Of a DNA stretch of 64,000 nucleotides, positions 1-8,633 are shown piece by piece. Source of the DNA: Streptomyces catenulae (GTDB taxonomy: Bacteria > Actinomycetota > Actinomycetes > Streptomycetales > Streptomycetaceae); assembly GCF_000718015.1 (NCBI RefSeq), contig NZ_JODY01000010.1:1-64000 (forward strand), in the 5' to 3' direction. Positions within the stretch are counted from its first letter, which is position 1, and each line of letters opens with the position of its first letter. The translations under genes were made by a program, and so were the position numbers. Below the pieces are notes generated by a model. It did not search any database. It was not told the DNA's origin and saw only the letters and a program-made list of their open reading frames with translations.

Positions 1-107
1 GGCACGCCATGGGGGACGGCGTCCGGCTCGTACGGGTCCTGCTCACCGCGACGGACGCCACGGCGGGGGAGCGGCTGACCGCACGGGAGATCGGCTCGGG
101 GCTCACC
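1..107 (+). pseudogene. Truncated inverted copy of the neighbouring P-loop gene
   Basis: The + strand here encodes RHAMGDGVRLVRVLLTATDA and onward to EIGSGLT, nearly the same peptide that the opposite strand encodes at 277-383 inside the P-loop protein gene. Reading base by base, position n pairs with position 384-n. I see one mismatch (position 100 against 284, changing Glu to Gly), and similarity ends at position 108. The copy has no start in the window and runs straight into the opposite-strand gene's 3' end, so it is at most a gene fragment. It may continue left of the window. It could be a real inverted duplication or a foldback artefact at a contig end. Confidence 0.7.
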
Positions 108-603
108 CCGGAAGCCCGGGTGACCGTGCGGCGGACGGCGCCGCCCACCCCGTCGCCCCCACGACCTCCCGCGCGAGATCGACCACGGTGCGTCCGTCCG
201 TCGCCAGCCGCACGGTGTCGTCGGGCGCCCGCGCGTCCAGCAGGCGTGCCTTGCGTGCGCTGCCCGCCAGTTCGGCGGTGAGCTCCGAGCCGATCTCCCG
301 TGCGGTCAGCCGCTCCCCCGCCGTGGCGTCCGTCGCGGTGAGCAGGACCCGTACGAGCCGGACGCCGTCCCCCATGGCGTGCCGGTCGGCGTAGTTCGAC
401 CAGACGGCCGCGAGATTGCGTGTGGTGAGCGCGGTGCGGTGCGGGTCCCCGTCCGGCGCGGGGTGGGCCTGTCCCAGGTAGTCGCCGTCGATGACGCAGT
501 GCCGGACCGCCGCGGCCCGCAGCTGCGCCGAGACCTCCCAGCCCACCGTGGTCTTCCCCACGCCCGCGCGCCCGCCGATGAGCAGTACCTCTGCCGTGTC
601 CAT
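103..603 (-). CDS. P-loop NTPase, kinase-like, 166 aa
   Basis: The protein starts MDTAEVLLIGGRAGVGKTT, a textbook Walker A loop (residues 10-18), and continues with a CVIDGDYL stretch resembling the nucleotide/substrate region of small P-loop kinases. The start at 603 was chosen because the P-loop then lies close to the N-terminus, as in small nucleotide or shikimate kinase-like proteins; an upstream start would add a low-complexity Arg/Pro leader. The last codons (stop at 103) lie inside the inverted partial copy at 1-107, so the natural C-terminus may have been altered. The substrate is not recognisable. It is the last gene of a leftward-reading group that includes RNase HI. Confidence 0.6.
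   Translation of the reverse strand: MDTAEVLLIGGRAGVGKTTVGWEVSAQLRAAAVRHCVIDGDYLGQAHPAPDGDPHRTALTTRNLAAVWSNYADRHAMGDGVRLVRVLLTATDATAGERLTAREIGSELTAELAGSARKARLLDARAPDDTVRLATDGRTVVDLAREVVGATGWAAPSAARSPGLPG
277..383. repeat. Second arm of a 107-bp inverted repeat
   Basis: This is the reverse complement of window positions 1-107, 106 of 107 bases identical. It lies inside the P-loop protein gene, and 169 bases separate the arms. Confidence 0.75.
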
Positions 604-673
604 GGCGGGCACCCTGCCACGGTCGGACGGACCGACGCAGGCGGATTTCCCCGCGGCGCGCGCCCCGGTACGG

Positions 674-761
674 CCGAGGGCCGGAGACCGCGCGACGGAC
701 GCAGCGCGTCCCGTCACCGGCCCCGGCCCTCGGTATCCGGCTGTCGGCTCCCGGCCCTCGG
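674..761. repeat. Short inverted and direct repeats, possible terminator
   Basis: CCGAGGGCCGG at 674-684 is matched by its reverse complement CCGGCCCTCGG at 723-733 and again at 751-761. Either pair can form a GC-rich stem in the 181-base gap between the leftward RNase H gene and the P-loop gene, so it may act as a terminator for rnhA. Confidence 0.4.
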
Positions 762-784
762 ATTCCGCCCCTCGGCGGGGTCCG

Positions 785-1483
785 CTACGCCGCGCCGTTC
801 GCGGAGGTGCGGCAGTCCGGGTGGCCCCAGCCGTCCGGGTTCTTGGCGATGGACTCACCCGCGGCGTACGAGCGGCCGCAGCGGCAGCGGCCGGGGAACT
901 TCGCCTTCAGCGTCCGGGACGAGCCGCCCCCGGCACTGCGCGTACGGGAGGCGCCGCCGCTGCGGACCGGCTTGGCGCGGGCGGCGGTGGGCGAGGAGGG
1001 CGGCGGTTCCGGGGAGCCCTGGGCGCTGCCCGCGGCTTCCTGGTCGACGGCGGCGCGGCTCGCGGCGCGGTCGGCGAAGTCGTTGAGCCGGTCACCGTCC
1101 ACCTGGTGCGCGGGGACGTACCGGAACGTGACGGAGCGGTCGGTCAGCAGCGCGTCGATGCGCACCACCAGCTCCTGGTTGGCGACCGGCTTGCCCGCGG
1201 CGGTCTTCCAGCCCTTGCGCTTCCAGCCGGGCAGCCAGGTCGTGACCGCCTTCATCGCGTACTGCGAGTCCATCCGGATTTCCATCGGGATCTGCGGGTC
1301 GGCGTGGGTCAGCAGCCGCTCCAGCGCGGTCAGCTCGGCGACGTTGTTGGTCGCCGTGCCCAGCGGTCCCGCCTCCCAGACGGCCGGTTCACCGGCCTCG
1401 TCGGCGATGACCCAGGCCCAGCCCGCCGGTCCCGGATTTCCCTTCGACGCCCCGTCACACGCGGCGATTACGCGTTCAGCCAT
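785..1483 (-). CDS. rnhA: Ribonuclease HI with C-terminal extension
   Basis: RNase HI cuts the RNA strand of RNA-DNA hybrids in the cytoplasm. All catalytic positions are visible: Asp10 in ACDGASKGNPG, Glu50 in NNVAELTAL, Asp72 in MDSQYAMKAV, a His in VPAHQVDG (about 126) and Asp135 in RLNDFAD. The catalytic domain covers residues 1-145. A low-complexity linker then leads to a C-terminal segment with CRCGRSYAAGE and a later Cys, a possible small metal-binding module, making the 232-residue protein longer than the roughly 155-residue E. coli enzyme. The start at 1483 was chosen because MAERVIAACDG is the normal family N-terminus; an upstream in-frame ATG at 1522 would add 13 residues. Confidence 0.88.
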   Translation of the reverse strand: MAERVIAACDGASKGNPGPAGWAWVIADEAGEPAVWEAGPLGTATNNVAELTALERLLTHADPQIPMEIRMDSQYAMKAVTTWLPGWKRKGWKTAAGKPVANQELVVRIDALLTDRSVTFRYVPAHQVDGDRLNDFADRAASRAAVDQEAAGSAQGSPEPPPSSPTAARAKPVRSGGASRTRSAGGGSSRTLKAKFPGRCRCGRSYAAGESIAKNPDGWGHPDCRTSANGAA

Positions 1484-1549
1484 GCCCCGATCATCCCAGG
1501 CCGACGGGGTGCCGGACGCCACGCCCCCGTTCCCGGCGCCCGCCGTGAC

Positions 1550-2164
1550 TCAGCGCGGCGGGGCGGTGGCGGGACGCCAGGACGTCAGCCCGTCGGTGGC
1601 GGTGCGGGCGCGCCAGGCGGTGAAGGCGGGATAGCCGCGTACCCCGTCGGCGACGACCGCGCGGTAGACCCAGACGCCCGGCAGCGGCTCGCCCTCGGCT
1701 GCCGCCGCCTCCTTGATCGTGAGGATCGCGTCCCGCATCTCCTCGGTGAGCGCCGCGCGCAGCGGTGCGACGAGGTCGGCGGCGCGGGGGCCCGGATGGT
1801 CGTCGGCCAGCCACCACATGTCGATCTGCCAGGTGTCGCCGGACGCCGCCTCGTAGTCCAGGCGCCAGTACAGCCCCTGGTCGGGCAGGTCGAGGGCGTG
1901 GGTGAACCGCAACCGGCGGACGCCCGGCAGCTCGGTGCAGGGCACGAGGGCGGCGAAGCCCCGGGCGGCGGACGGGGCCGGGGAGTAGATCTCCAGGTCG
2001 ATGTCCGGTTCGACGACGAGGTCCAGCGCCACCGACCCGACGACCACCGGCCGCCCGAGGGGACGCCAGCGGTCGACCAGACCGAGCGTGCCGAGGATGT
2101 CGAGGGCGGTGGCCCGGCGGTGGGCGGCGCGGTCACGGCGGGCGGCGGCTTCCGGAGCGGGCAT
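1550..2164 (-). CDS. Conserved hypothetical, nucleotidyltransferase-like, 204 aa
   Basis: I do not recognise a named family. The segment GSVALDLVVEPDIDLEIYSP (about residues 42-61) has the Gly-Ser followed by Asp-X-Asp spacing of minimal DNA polymerase beta-type nucleotidyltransferases, suggesting that fold, and later acidic and Trp-rich stretches (WQIDMWWLADDH) fit a compact globular enzyme. No signal peptide or membrane segment is seen. It reads leftward, 66 bases upstream of rnhA on the same strand. The substrate (small molecule, RNA or protein) cannot be told from sequence. Confidence 0.55.
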   Translation of the reverse strand: MPAPEAAARRDRAAHRRATALDILGTLGLVDRWRPLGRPVVVGSVALDLVVEPDIDLEIYSPAPSAARGFAALVPCTELPGVRRLRFTHALDLPDQGLYWRLDYEAASGDTWQIDMWWLADDHPGPRAADLVAPLRAALTEEMRDAILTIKEAAAAEGEPLPGVWVYRAVVADGVRGYPAFTAWRARTATDGLTSWRPATAPPR

Positions 2165-2336
2165 ACGCCGACCCTATGCGGACGCGCCGCCCGCCACCTC
2201 GGAGACCGGCGGGAAGCAACGGGTGCGGCCCGGATCCCGGCCCCGGACCCGCCGCTGCCGCCTACGGGGCCGGGGCACGGAGCCGCCACACCACCCCGCT
2301 GCGGCCACGACCGGGGCCCGCCCGGAGCGGGGTCCG

Positions 2337-2693
2337 CTACGGATGGAAGGTGTCCAACAGGCGGGGCGGGGCGGCCTGTTGCCAGGAGTCGGTCAGGATG
2401 TCGCGGAGTTCCGTCTCGTCGTCCAGGGCGGCGAGGCGGACGCGCACCCAGTTCGAGCCGGCCTCGTGCGGCGGGACCCAGAACTTCTCCGGCTCCGCCG
2501 CGATCAGCTCCGCGCGCTCGTGCATCGGGCAGCGGACGGCGAACGACGTCTCGTCGTCCGGCACGGTCACGAACATCTTCCCGGCGACCCGGAAGGTCGG
2601 CATCCCCCACGCCAACCGCTCCTCCGTCCCGGGGAACGAGAGCGCGATACGGCGTACGTCGTCGGAGTCGGGCGGAGCCGGGGTATCGGTCAT
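2337..2693 (-). CDS. MmcQ/YjbR-family protein, 118 aa
   Basis: The sequence has the YjbR/CyaY-like fold pattern: DVRRIALSFPGTEERLAWGM near the N-terminus, then TFRVAGKMFVTV, a second strand ETSFAVRC, and EKFWVPPHEAGSNWVRVRL toward the end. The family is usually annotated as DNA-binding, but its true function is poorly known. The start MTDTPAPPDSDD at 2693 was preferred because the in-frame ATG 12 codons upstream adds only a non-conserved leader. The gene stands alone on the minus strand, with the rightward decarboxylase gene diverging from it. Confidence 0.75.
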   Translation of the reverse strand: MTDTPAPPDSDDVRRIALSFPGTEERLAWGMPTFRVAGKMFVTVPDDETSFAVRCPMHERAELIAAEPEKFWVPPHEAGSNWVRVRLAALDDETELRDILTDSWQQAAPPRLLDTFHP

Positions 2694-2880
2694 GCCCCGA
2701 GAGTACGAGGGCGGCGCGGGAATCCGCACGGCGAGCAGCCACCGCCCGCGCGGAGGGCGTACGAGCCGCGGAATTGGAAGGCGTACGGCCCCCGGAATCG
2801 GTCCAGTTGTGCGCAGGTGGACCGGGCCGTGGCCGCGCGCACCGCCCTAGCGTGACGGCGAACCCGAGAATGGAGACCCC

Positions 2881-4278
2881 ATGCACCCTCGTCTCGCCGA
2901 CGACCTCGCCGACCTGCCCGCCCTGCTGGAGGCCGCCCGCGAACGCGCCGTGACCTTCCTGGACGGCGTGGCCGAGCGGCCGGTGATCCCGGCCTGGCAG
3001 CCGCCGCCGGAGGTGCCGCTGCCGGAGTCCGGGGCGGGGCTGCGGGCGGCGCTGGCGGAGTTCGGCGAACACTGGGAGCCGGGCCTGTCGGGGAGCGCGG
3101 GCCCCCGGTACCTGGGGTTCGTGACGGGCGGGGCGACGCCCGCGGCGCTGGCCGGTGACTGGCTGACCGCCACCGCCGACCAGAACTCCAACACCTCGCT
3201 GGACGCCACCGGCCAGGTGCTGGAGCGGCGGACCGTGGCCTGGCTGCGGGAGCTGTTCGGCCTGTCGGACGCGCACGCGGGGACGTTCGTGAGCGGGGCG
3301 ACGATGTCGAACACCGTCGGCCTGGCGGTGGCCCGCGAATGGCTCGGTGAGCGGCGCGGGGTCTCCCCGGCGCGCAGCGGTGTGGCGGCGCTCGGTCCCG
3401 TACGGGTGCTGTCGGGGGCCGCGCACGCGAGCGTGACCAAGGGGCTGTCGGTGCTGGGGCTCGGGCACGACGCGCTGGTGGCGGTGGGGACGCTGCCGGG
3501 GCGGGAGTCGGTCGATCTCGTGGCGCTGGAGCGGGAGTTGGCGGCGCAGGACGGGCCGTGCGTCGTGGTGGCGAACGCCGGGACGGTCAACACCGTCGAC
3601 TTCGACGATCTGACGGCCCTCGCCGCGCTGCGCGACCGCTACGGCTTCTGGCTGCACGTCGATGCCGCGTTCGGCGCGTTCGCCGCCCTCTCCCCCGCGT
3701 CGGCGCATCTGGTGGCCGGGTTGGATCTGGCGGACTCGATCTGTGTGGACCTGCACAAGTGGCTCAATGTGCCGTACGACAGCGCGGTGCAGTTCACCCG
3801 GCGGCCGGATCTGCAGGCGGAGGTGTTCCGCAGCGCCGCGGCGTACCTGGGGCCCCTGGGCGCGAACCCGGACCTCGTCCATCTGACGCCGGAGAACTCG
3901 CACCGGCTGCGGGCGCTCGCCGCGTGGTTCACCCTGCGGGCCTACGGGCGGGAGGGGTACCGGGAGATCGTCGAACGGTGCGTGGCCGGTGCCCGGGCCC
4001 TGGGACGGGCGGTGGAGGCGGCGCCGGAGCTGCGGCTGCTGGCGCCGGTGCGGCTGAACGTCGTCTGCTTCACGCTGGCCGACGAGCCGACGGAGCAGTC
4101 GCTGCGCGCGCTCGCGGACGCGGTCTCCACCGAGGCGTTCATGACGCCGACGGTCTACGACGGCACCCCGGCGCTGCGGGCGGCGTTCAGCAACTGGCGT
4201 ACCGGCGAGGCGGATGTGGCCCGGATCGCGGCGGCGCTGGAGGCGGCGGCGCGGAAGGTGACGGCCGAGCAGGCGTGA
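2881..4278 (+). CDS. PLP-dependent decarboxylase/aminotransferase-like protein
   Basis: This 465-residue protein belongs to the group II pyridoxal-phosphate decarboxylase fold (aromatic amino acid, diaminobutyrate or glutamate decarboxylase-like). Visible signatures are the cofactor-contacting HVDAAFGAF (Asp261), the Schiff-base lysine in DLHKWLNVPYDSA (Lys293), and SGATMSNTVGLAVAR in the phosphate-binding region. The C-terminal small domain includes RLNVVCFTLADE. A GGAGA ribosome-binding site precedes the ATG. It stands alone between a leftward gene and a strong terminator, so its substrate cannot be inferred from neighbours. Other members of the family act on aromatic or acidic amino acids. 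Confidence 0.8.
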   Translation: MHPRLADDLADLPALLEAARERAVTFLDGVAERPVIPAWQPPPEVPLPESGAGLRAALAEFGEHWEPGLSGSAGPRYLGFVTGGATPAALAGDWLTATADQNSNTSLDATGQVLERRTVAWLRELFGLSDAHAGTFVSGATMSNTVGLAVAREWLGERRGVSPARSGVAALGPVRVLSGAAHASVTKGLSVLGLGHDALVAVGTLPGRESVDLVALERELAAQDGPCVVVANAGTVNTVDFDDLTALAALRDRYGFWLHVDAAFGAFAALSPASAHLVAGLDLADSICVDLHKWLNVPYDSAVQFTRRPDLQAEVFRSAAAYLGPLGANPDLVHLTPENSHRLRALAAWFTLRAYGREGYREIVERCVAGARALGRAVEAAPELRLLAPVRLNVVCFTLADEPTEQSLRALADAVSTEAFMTPTVYDGTPALRAAFSNWRTGEADVARIAAALEAAARKVTAEQA

Positions 4279-4361
4279 CCACACGCTCCCGGGCCCCGGG
4301 CGGGCGCCCGGGAGAAGACGTCCGCCCGGGGGGAGGCGCCGGGCCGGACGGAGCCGGATGA

Positions 4362-4399
4362 CGAGGCGGGGGCCCACGGACCGACGGGCCCCCGCCTCG
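4362..4399 (+). terminator. Strong hairpin after the decarboxylase gene
   Basis: A perfect 14-bp stem (CGAGGCGGGGGCCC at 4362-4375 with its complement at 4386-4399) and a 10-base loop lie 84 bases after the decarboxylase stop. Like most Streptomyces terminators it has no long T run. Confidence 0.7.
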
Positions 4400-4642
4400 C
4401 GGCACTTCCCCGCCTCGCGGCGTACCGCCGGGCCCGCGCCGCCCGTCCGCCGCGCCCCACGTCGGCGCACGGCCGCGCGAAACCGCCGGGCGGCGCCGGG
4501 CGACCGGCGGCCACGGCGGGCCCGGCCCGTCGCCTCGAAGTCCGCTTCGTCAGTCATGCTCCCGACCGTAACGCCGGGGTCTGACAACGGCGTTCGGCCC
4601 GGCGAGGTGGCGGAACGGTGATCGGTGGGCGCCGCGAGAGGC

Positions 4643-4664
4643 TAGACTTGCTGGATACAAGCAA
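4643..4664 (+). promoter_or_regulatory. Probable -10 box overlapped by a MarR-type operator
   Basis: TAGACT at 4643-4648 fits a Streptomyces -10 element. It is immediately followed by TTGCTGGATACAAGCAA at 4648-4664, an inverted repeat with TTGCT/AGCAA arms around a 7-base spacer, the usual look of a MarR-family operator. It lies 50 bases upstream of the MarR gene that heads the exporter operon, so simple autorepression relieved by a drug or metabolite is the likely logic. Confidence 0.55.
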
Positions 4665-4713
4665 TATGCCGGGTCGGCCGACGTGCGCCGACGCACTTTC
4701 GCAAGGATTCATC

Positions 4714-5265
4714 ATGAGCAAGGGGACGGTCCCCCCTGTCGGCCACACGGACCAGCGGGTCACCGCCGCCTCCGGGCTGGACGAGGCGGCCGCCGGACTG
4801 GGGTCGGAGATCGTGCGGTTCACGCGGCTGATCGCGGCGTGGAAACAGCGCGCGAAGAACGACGCGAGCGCCGCCGACCGGGTGCTGCTGGCCCGACTGG
4901 TGATCGGCGGCGACCGCCGGGCGACCGATCTGGCCGCCGACGCGTTCCTGGACCTGTCGACGGTCAGCCGTCAGGTGCGGGCACTGGTCGACCGGGGTCT
5001 GGTCGAGCGGCGCCCCGATCCGGACGACGGGCGGGTCACCCTGCTGAGCGCCACCCCGTCCGGCCGGGACACCTTCGAGCACTACCGGCGTCAGCGCGAC
5101 GCCGAACTGGCCGGGCTGCTGGAGCCATGGACGCCGCAGGACCGGGCGGACCTGATCCGGCTGCTGGGCCGCCTCAACAACGACTTGGTGAAACACCAAC
5201 ACGCGCGACCGTGCTCCGGGGGAGACCAGGGCGGCGCCGCGCAACAGGGAGAGCACAGCGCATGA
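4714..5265 (+). CDS. MarR-family transcriptional repressor, 183 aa
   Basis: A winged-helix regulator of the MarR family: the helix-turn-helix region is RRATDLAADAFLDLSTVSRQ and the wing is VERRPDPDDGRVTLL, followed by the C-terminal dimerisation helices. The start MSKGT at 4714 has an AAGGA ribosome-binding site and lies just after the operator-like palindrome; the more upstream ATG at 4618 would place coding sequence across the promoter. Its stop overlaps the start of the MFS gene (ATGA, 5262-5265), so repressor and exporter are translationally coupled. The typical role is autorepression and control of the adjacent efflux pump in response to a small aromatic ligand. Confidence 0.88.
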   Translation: MSKGTVPPVGHTDQRVTAASGLDEAAAGLGSEIVRFTRLIAAWKQRAKNDASAADRVLLARLVIGGDRRATDLAADAFLDLSTVSRQVRALVDRGLVERRPDPDDGRVTLLSATPSGRDTFEHYRRQRDAELAGLLEPWTPQDRADLIRLLGRLNNDLVKHQHARPCSGGDQGGAAQQGEHSA

Positions 5266-7820
5266 GCACATCCACCTCCCCACCCACGGCGGGGGCCAAG
5301 GCGATACCGGGGACCGGTGTCCTCACCCACCGTCAGATATTGACCATCCTCAGCGGTCTCATGCTGGGGATGTTCCTGGCGGCGCTCGACCAGACCATTG
5401 TCAGTACCTCGATCCGGACCATCGCCGACGACCTGCACGGGCTGAGCCAGCAGGCGTGGGCGACCACCGCCTATCTGATCACCTCGACGATCTCGACCCC
5501 GCTGTACGGCAAGCTGTCCGACCTGCACGGCCGGAAGCCGTACTACCTGACGGCGATCAGCGTCTTCGTCGTCGGCTCGGTGGCCTGCACCTTCTCCACC
5601 TCGATGACCGAACTCGCGGCATTCCGCGCGGTGCAGGGGCTGGGCGCCGGCGGTCTGATGTCGCTGGCGCTGGCCATCATCGGTGACGTCGTCCCGCCCC
5701 GCGAACGGGCCCGCTACCAGGGCTACATGCTGGGCACCTTCGCGACCTCCAGCGTGGCGGGCCCGCTGATCGGCGGCGCGCTGGCCGGTCAGGAGCATCT
5801 GCTGGGGATCACCGGCTGGCGCTGGGTGTTCCTGGTGAACGTGCCGATCGGCATCATCGCGCTCTTCGTCGTCGCGCGGGTCTTGAACATCCCGCACACC
5901 CGGCGCGACCACCGCATCGACTGGTGGGGCGCGCTGACCATCGCGATCGGTGTCGTCCCGCTGCTGCTCGTCGCCGAACAGGGCCGCGAGTGGGGCTGGG
6001 GGTCGAACACCTCGATCGCCTGTTATGTCATCGGCGGCCTCGGCATCATCGCGTGGATCTTCGTCGAGCGGTGGATCGGGGACGACGCGCTGATCCCGAT
6101 GCGGCTCTTCCGCAACAGCACGTTCAGCATGACGAGCCTGCTGTCCGTGCTGATCGGCATGGGGATGTTCGGCGGGATGCTGATGATCCCGCAGTACCTC
6201 CAGATCGTGAAGGGCGCGAGCCCCACCCGCTCGGGCCTGGAGATGCTGCCGCTGATGGCGGGCATGCTGATCGCCTCCGTGGCCTGCGGCCAGATCACCG
6301 CGAAGACCGGCCGCTACAAGATCTTCCCGATCTTCGGTACGGCGCTGATGGTCGCGGCGATGCTGCTCTTCCACTTCCGGGTCCAGTGGGACACCCCGCT
6401 GTGGGAGACCATGATCTACATGCTCGTCTTCGGCCTGGGGCTGGGCGGTTGCATGCAGACGCTGGTGCTGGCGGTGCAGAACGCCGTACCGCCGCGGGAC
6501 ATGGGCGTGGCGACCGCGTCGTCGACGTTCTTCCGGCAGATGGGCGCCACCGCCGGTACCGCGATCTTCCTGTCGGTGCTGTTCAGCACCGTCGGCGACA
6601 AGATCGCGGACGCGTTCGGCTCGGCCGTGCACACCGAGCGGTTCCAGGCGGCGCTGCACGACCCGAAGGTCCTCCAGGACCCGGCCAACAAGCCGGTCCT
6701 GGACATGCTCAAGGCGCCCGGGGGCGGCGGGAACTCCTCCGGTGTGCTCAGCGACTCGTCGTTCATCCAGCACCTGGACCCGCGGCTGGCCGAGCCGTTC
6801 AAGCGCGGGTTCGCCGACTCGATGCACACGGTCTTCCTGATGGGCGCGATCGTCGTCGCGGTGGCGTTCCTGCTGGTGCTGTTCGTCAAGGAGGTGCCGC
6901 TGCGGCAGATCTCCGGTCTGCAGGCGCGCGCCCAGGCCGATGCGGAGGCCGCCGGTGCGGCCGGTGCGGGCGAGGGCGCCGCGGCGCAGGCCGAGGTCAC
7001 CGCCGCGGCGGTGGCGCCCGCCGCGCCGGTGCCGACCGCGCCCGTGGAGCTGTCGGGCCCCGGCGTCACGGGCACCGTGCACGACGGCGGCGGCACCCCG
7101 GTGGCGCAGGCCGTGGTCACGATGATCGATGTCGGCGGGCGGCAGTTGGGCCGGACCGCCACCGGCGACGACGGCCGCTATGCGCTGGCCGCGCCGGGCG
7201 CCGGGACGTATGTCCTGATCGGCTCGGCGGGCGCCCGGCAACCGCAGGCGGCGACGGTCGTGGTGGCGGACGAGCCGGTGCGGTTCGACATGGCGCTCGG
7301 CGGCGCGGCCGGACTCTCCGGCGAGGTCGTCGCGGATCTGGACAGCGCTCCGCTGCCGGGTGCGCTGGTCGTCGCCACGGATGTCCGCGGTGAGGTCGTG
7401 GCGTCCGGGGTCGCCGGTGCGGACGGCGGCTTCGCCTTCGGGGAGCTGGCGCAGGGCGGCTACACCCTCGCGGTCAGCGCCGAGGGTCACCGCCCGGCCG
7501 CCCTCCCGGTGGAGGTCGCCTCCGGCGGCCGCAACCACTACGAGGTCCGGCTGACACCCGGCGCCCGCATCCGGGGCACCGTACGGTCCGCGCACCACGG
7601 GCCGCTGGGCGACGCCCGGGTGACGCTGCTCGACCCGGCGGGCAACGTCGTGGGCACGGCGACGACCGGCGGTGACGGCGCGTATGTCTTCACCGACCTC
7701 GACCAGGGCACCTACACGGTGATCGCCAGCGGCTATCCGCCGGTCGCCACGCCGCTGCGGGTGGACACCGACGGACACACCGAGTTGGACATCGACCTCG
7801 GTCACGACACGGTCGGCTGA
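5262..7820 (+). CDS. MFS drug exporter (DHA2/EmrB type) fused to carboxypeptidase-regulatory-like repeats
   Basis: Residues 15-545 are a 14-helix major facilitator of the DHA2 (QacA/EmrB) group: [20 protein letters not shown] is the typical first-helix signature, [10 protein letters not shown] the loop 2-3 motif A, and [17 protein letters not shown] lies in the motif C region. An Ala-rich linker (about 550-595) then leads to three beta-sandwich repeats beginning near residues 599, 684 and 769, each with the GxVxD...PLxGAxV...TGDDGxYxxxxLxxGTY pattern of carboxypeptidase regulatory-like (CNA-B/transthyretin-like) domains. At 852 aa it is about 300 residues longer than ordinary family members. 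The extension should follow the last helix; its side of the membrane depends on topology, cytoplasmic if both termini are inside. It is coupled to the upstream MarR gene. Confidence 0.88.
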   Translation: MSTSTSPPTAGAKAIPGTGVLTHRQILTILSGLMLGMFLAALDQTIVSTSIRTIADDLHGLSQQAWATTAYLITSTISTPLYGKLSDLHGRKPYYLTAISVFVVGSVACTFSTSMTELAAFRAVQGLGAGGLMSLALAIIGDVVPPRERARYQGYMLGTFATSSVAGPLIGGALAGQEHLLGITGWRWVFLVNVPIGIIALFVVARVLNIPHTRRDHRIDWWGALTIAIGVVPLLLVAEQGREWGWGSNTSIACYVIGGLGIIAWIFVERWIGDDALIPMRLFRNSTFSMTSLLSVLIGMGMFGGMLMIPQYLQIVKGASPTRSGLEMLPLMAGMLIASVACGQITAKTGRYKIFPIFGTALMVAAMLLFHFRVQWDTPLWETMIYMLVFGLGLGGCMQTLVLAVQNAVPPRDMGVATASSTFFRQMGATAGTAIFLSVLFSTVGDKIADAFGSAVHTERFQAALHDPKVLQDPANKPVLDMLKAPGGGGNSSGVLSDSSFIQHLDPRLAEPFKRGFADSMHTVFLMGAIVVAVAFLLVLFVKEVPLRQISGLQARAQADAEAAGAAGAGEGAAAQAEVTAAAVAPAAPVPTAPVELSGPGVTGTVHDGGGTPVAQAVVTMIDVGGRQLGRTATGDDGRYALAAPGAGTYVLIGSAGARQPQAATVVVADEPVRFDMALGGAAGLSGEVVADLDSAPLPGALVVATDVRGEVVASGVAGADGGFAFGELAQGGYTLAVSAEGHRPAALPVEVASGGRNHYEVRLTPGARIRGTVRSAHHGPLGDARVTLLDPAGNVVGTATTGGDGAYVFTDLDQGTYTVIASGYPPVATPLRVDTDGHTELDIDLGHDTVG

Positions 7821-7840
7821 CCGGTCGCCGACGGGACTTC

Positions 7841-7871
7841 GGGCCCGGCCCCTGCTCCAGGGGTCGGGCCC
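7841..7871 (+). terminator. Hairpin terminator after the MFS gene
   Basis: GGGCCCGGCCCCTG (7841-7854) pairs with 7858-7871 with a single G-T wobble across a 3-base loop, and is followed by a pyrimidine-rich stretch. It begins 20 bases after the exporter stop codon. Confidence 0.75.
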
Positions 7872-7995
7872 GCTCCTTTCCCCGGCCCGCCGCCCGGACC
7901 GCGCCACGCGGCACCACCCCTCCGACGCCTCTTCACGCTCCGTACGGCTCCATCGACACGCAGAACACACGAAACCCACCCCAAAAGCCCACCCT

Positions 7996-8025
7996 TTGTG
8001 GCCATCAAGTCACTCTCTGTGTAAC
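7996..8025 (+). promoter_or_regulatory. Possible promoter of the cold-shock gene
   Basis: TTGTGG (7996-8001) and TGTAAC (8020-8025) are separated by 18 bases, a plausible housekeeping sigma promoter. It would give a leader of roughly 115 bases before the cold-shock start codon, and long leaders are typical of csp genes. Confidence 0.4.
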
Positions 8026-8100
8026 GTCGAAGGGTGGCCGCCGAGTTCCGCATCCGGTCCGGTCGGTCACCACTTGTCAGTCATCCATCGTCTGTCGCGG

Positions 8101-8121
8101 CCTCCCGCACGGTGCGGGAGG
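8101..8121 (+). promoter_or_regulatory. Hairpin in the cold-shock 5' leader
   Basis: CCTCCCGC (8101-8108) pairs with GCGGGAGG (8114-8121) over a 5-base loop, 16 bases before the TGGAGGG ribosome-binding site of the csp gene. A perfect GC hairpin so close to the start could modulate translation with temperature or act as an attenuator; this is inference. Confidence 0.4.
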
Positions 8122-8146
8122 TCTTACGAGTTCCCGTGGAGGGCAT

Positions 8147-8362
8147 ATGAAGAGCGGCATCGTGAAGTGGTTCAACGCGGAGAAGGGGTACGGCTTCATC
8201 CAGCAGGACGGCGGCGGACCCGACGTCTTCGCCCATTACTCCCACATCAACGCCACCGGTTTCCGGGAGCTGCGGGAGGGCCAGCTGGTCTCCTTCGACG
8301 TCACCGAGGGCCACAAGGGCCCGCAGGCCGAGAACATCGTGGTCAACACCGTCGACGCCTGA
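8147..8362 (+). CDS. Cold-shock protein (CspA family), 71 aa
   Basis: A single cold-shock domain that binds single-stranded RNA and DNA as an RNA chaperone. Both nucleic-acid motifs are present: RNP1 in [10 protein letters not shown] and RNP2 in DVFAHYSHI. The N-terminus [14 protein letters not shown] is the family norm, but at 71 residues it is slightly longer than the usual 67, owing to the Gly insertion DGGGPD between the two motifs. The ribosome-binding site TGGAGGG is 5 bases before the ATG. It is a single-gene unit with its own leader hairpin and terminator. Confidence 0.95.
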   Translation: MKSGIVKWFNAEKGYGFIQQDGGGPDVFAHYSHINATGFRELREGQLVSFDVTEGHKGPQAENIVVNTVDA

Positions 8363-8396
8363 GCCGCCGCCCGGCCCCCCTTTCCAGGGCCCGTCG

Positions 8397-8425
8397 CCGC
8401 CCCGCTCCCTGAAGGAGCGGGGCGG
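8397..8425 (+). terminator. Terminator of the cold-shock gene
   Basis: CCGCCCCGCTCC (8397-8408) pairs perfectly with 8414-8425 across a 5-base loop, 35 bases after the stop codon. Confidence 0.75.
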
Positions 8426-8633
8426 TCCGCGTCGGGGGACGCGCCGATCCGGCCGTCAACCGCCCGTGCACCGCGCGACGTACTTCTCGTACGCCTCGCT
8501 TTCTGCCCCGGCGCCGCGCGTCGCCCCGGTCGGGCTCCGTACCGGGCCACGGCCCCTGATCCACCTCGGCGCGCTCGCCCGGTGTCGGGCGATGGAAGAA
8601 TGCGGCTCCACGGCCCAGGGAAAGGTGAGCAGG

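Noticed and set aside
4618..4713. Longer MarR start
   Set aside because: It would place the -10 box and operator palindrome inside the coding region and lacks family similarity.
5091..7979. A 962-codon minus-strand frame
   Set aside because: Antisense to the MFS exporter; rich in Arg, His, Gly and Asp with no domain signal.
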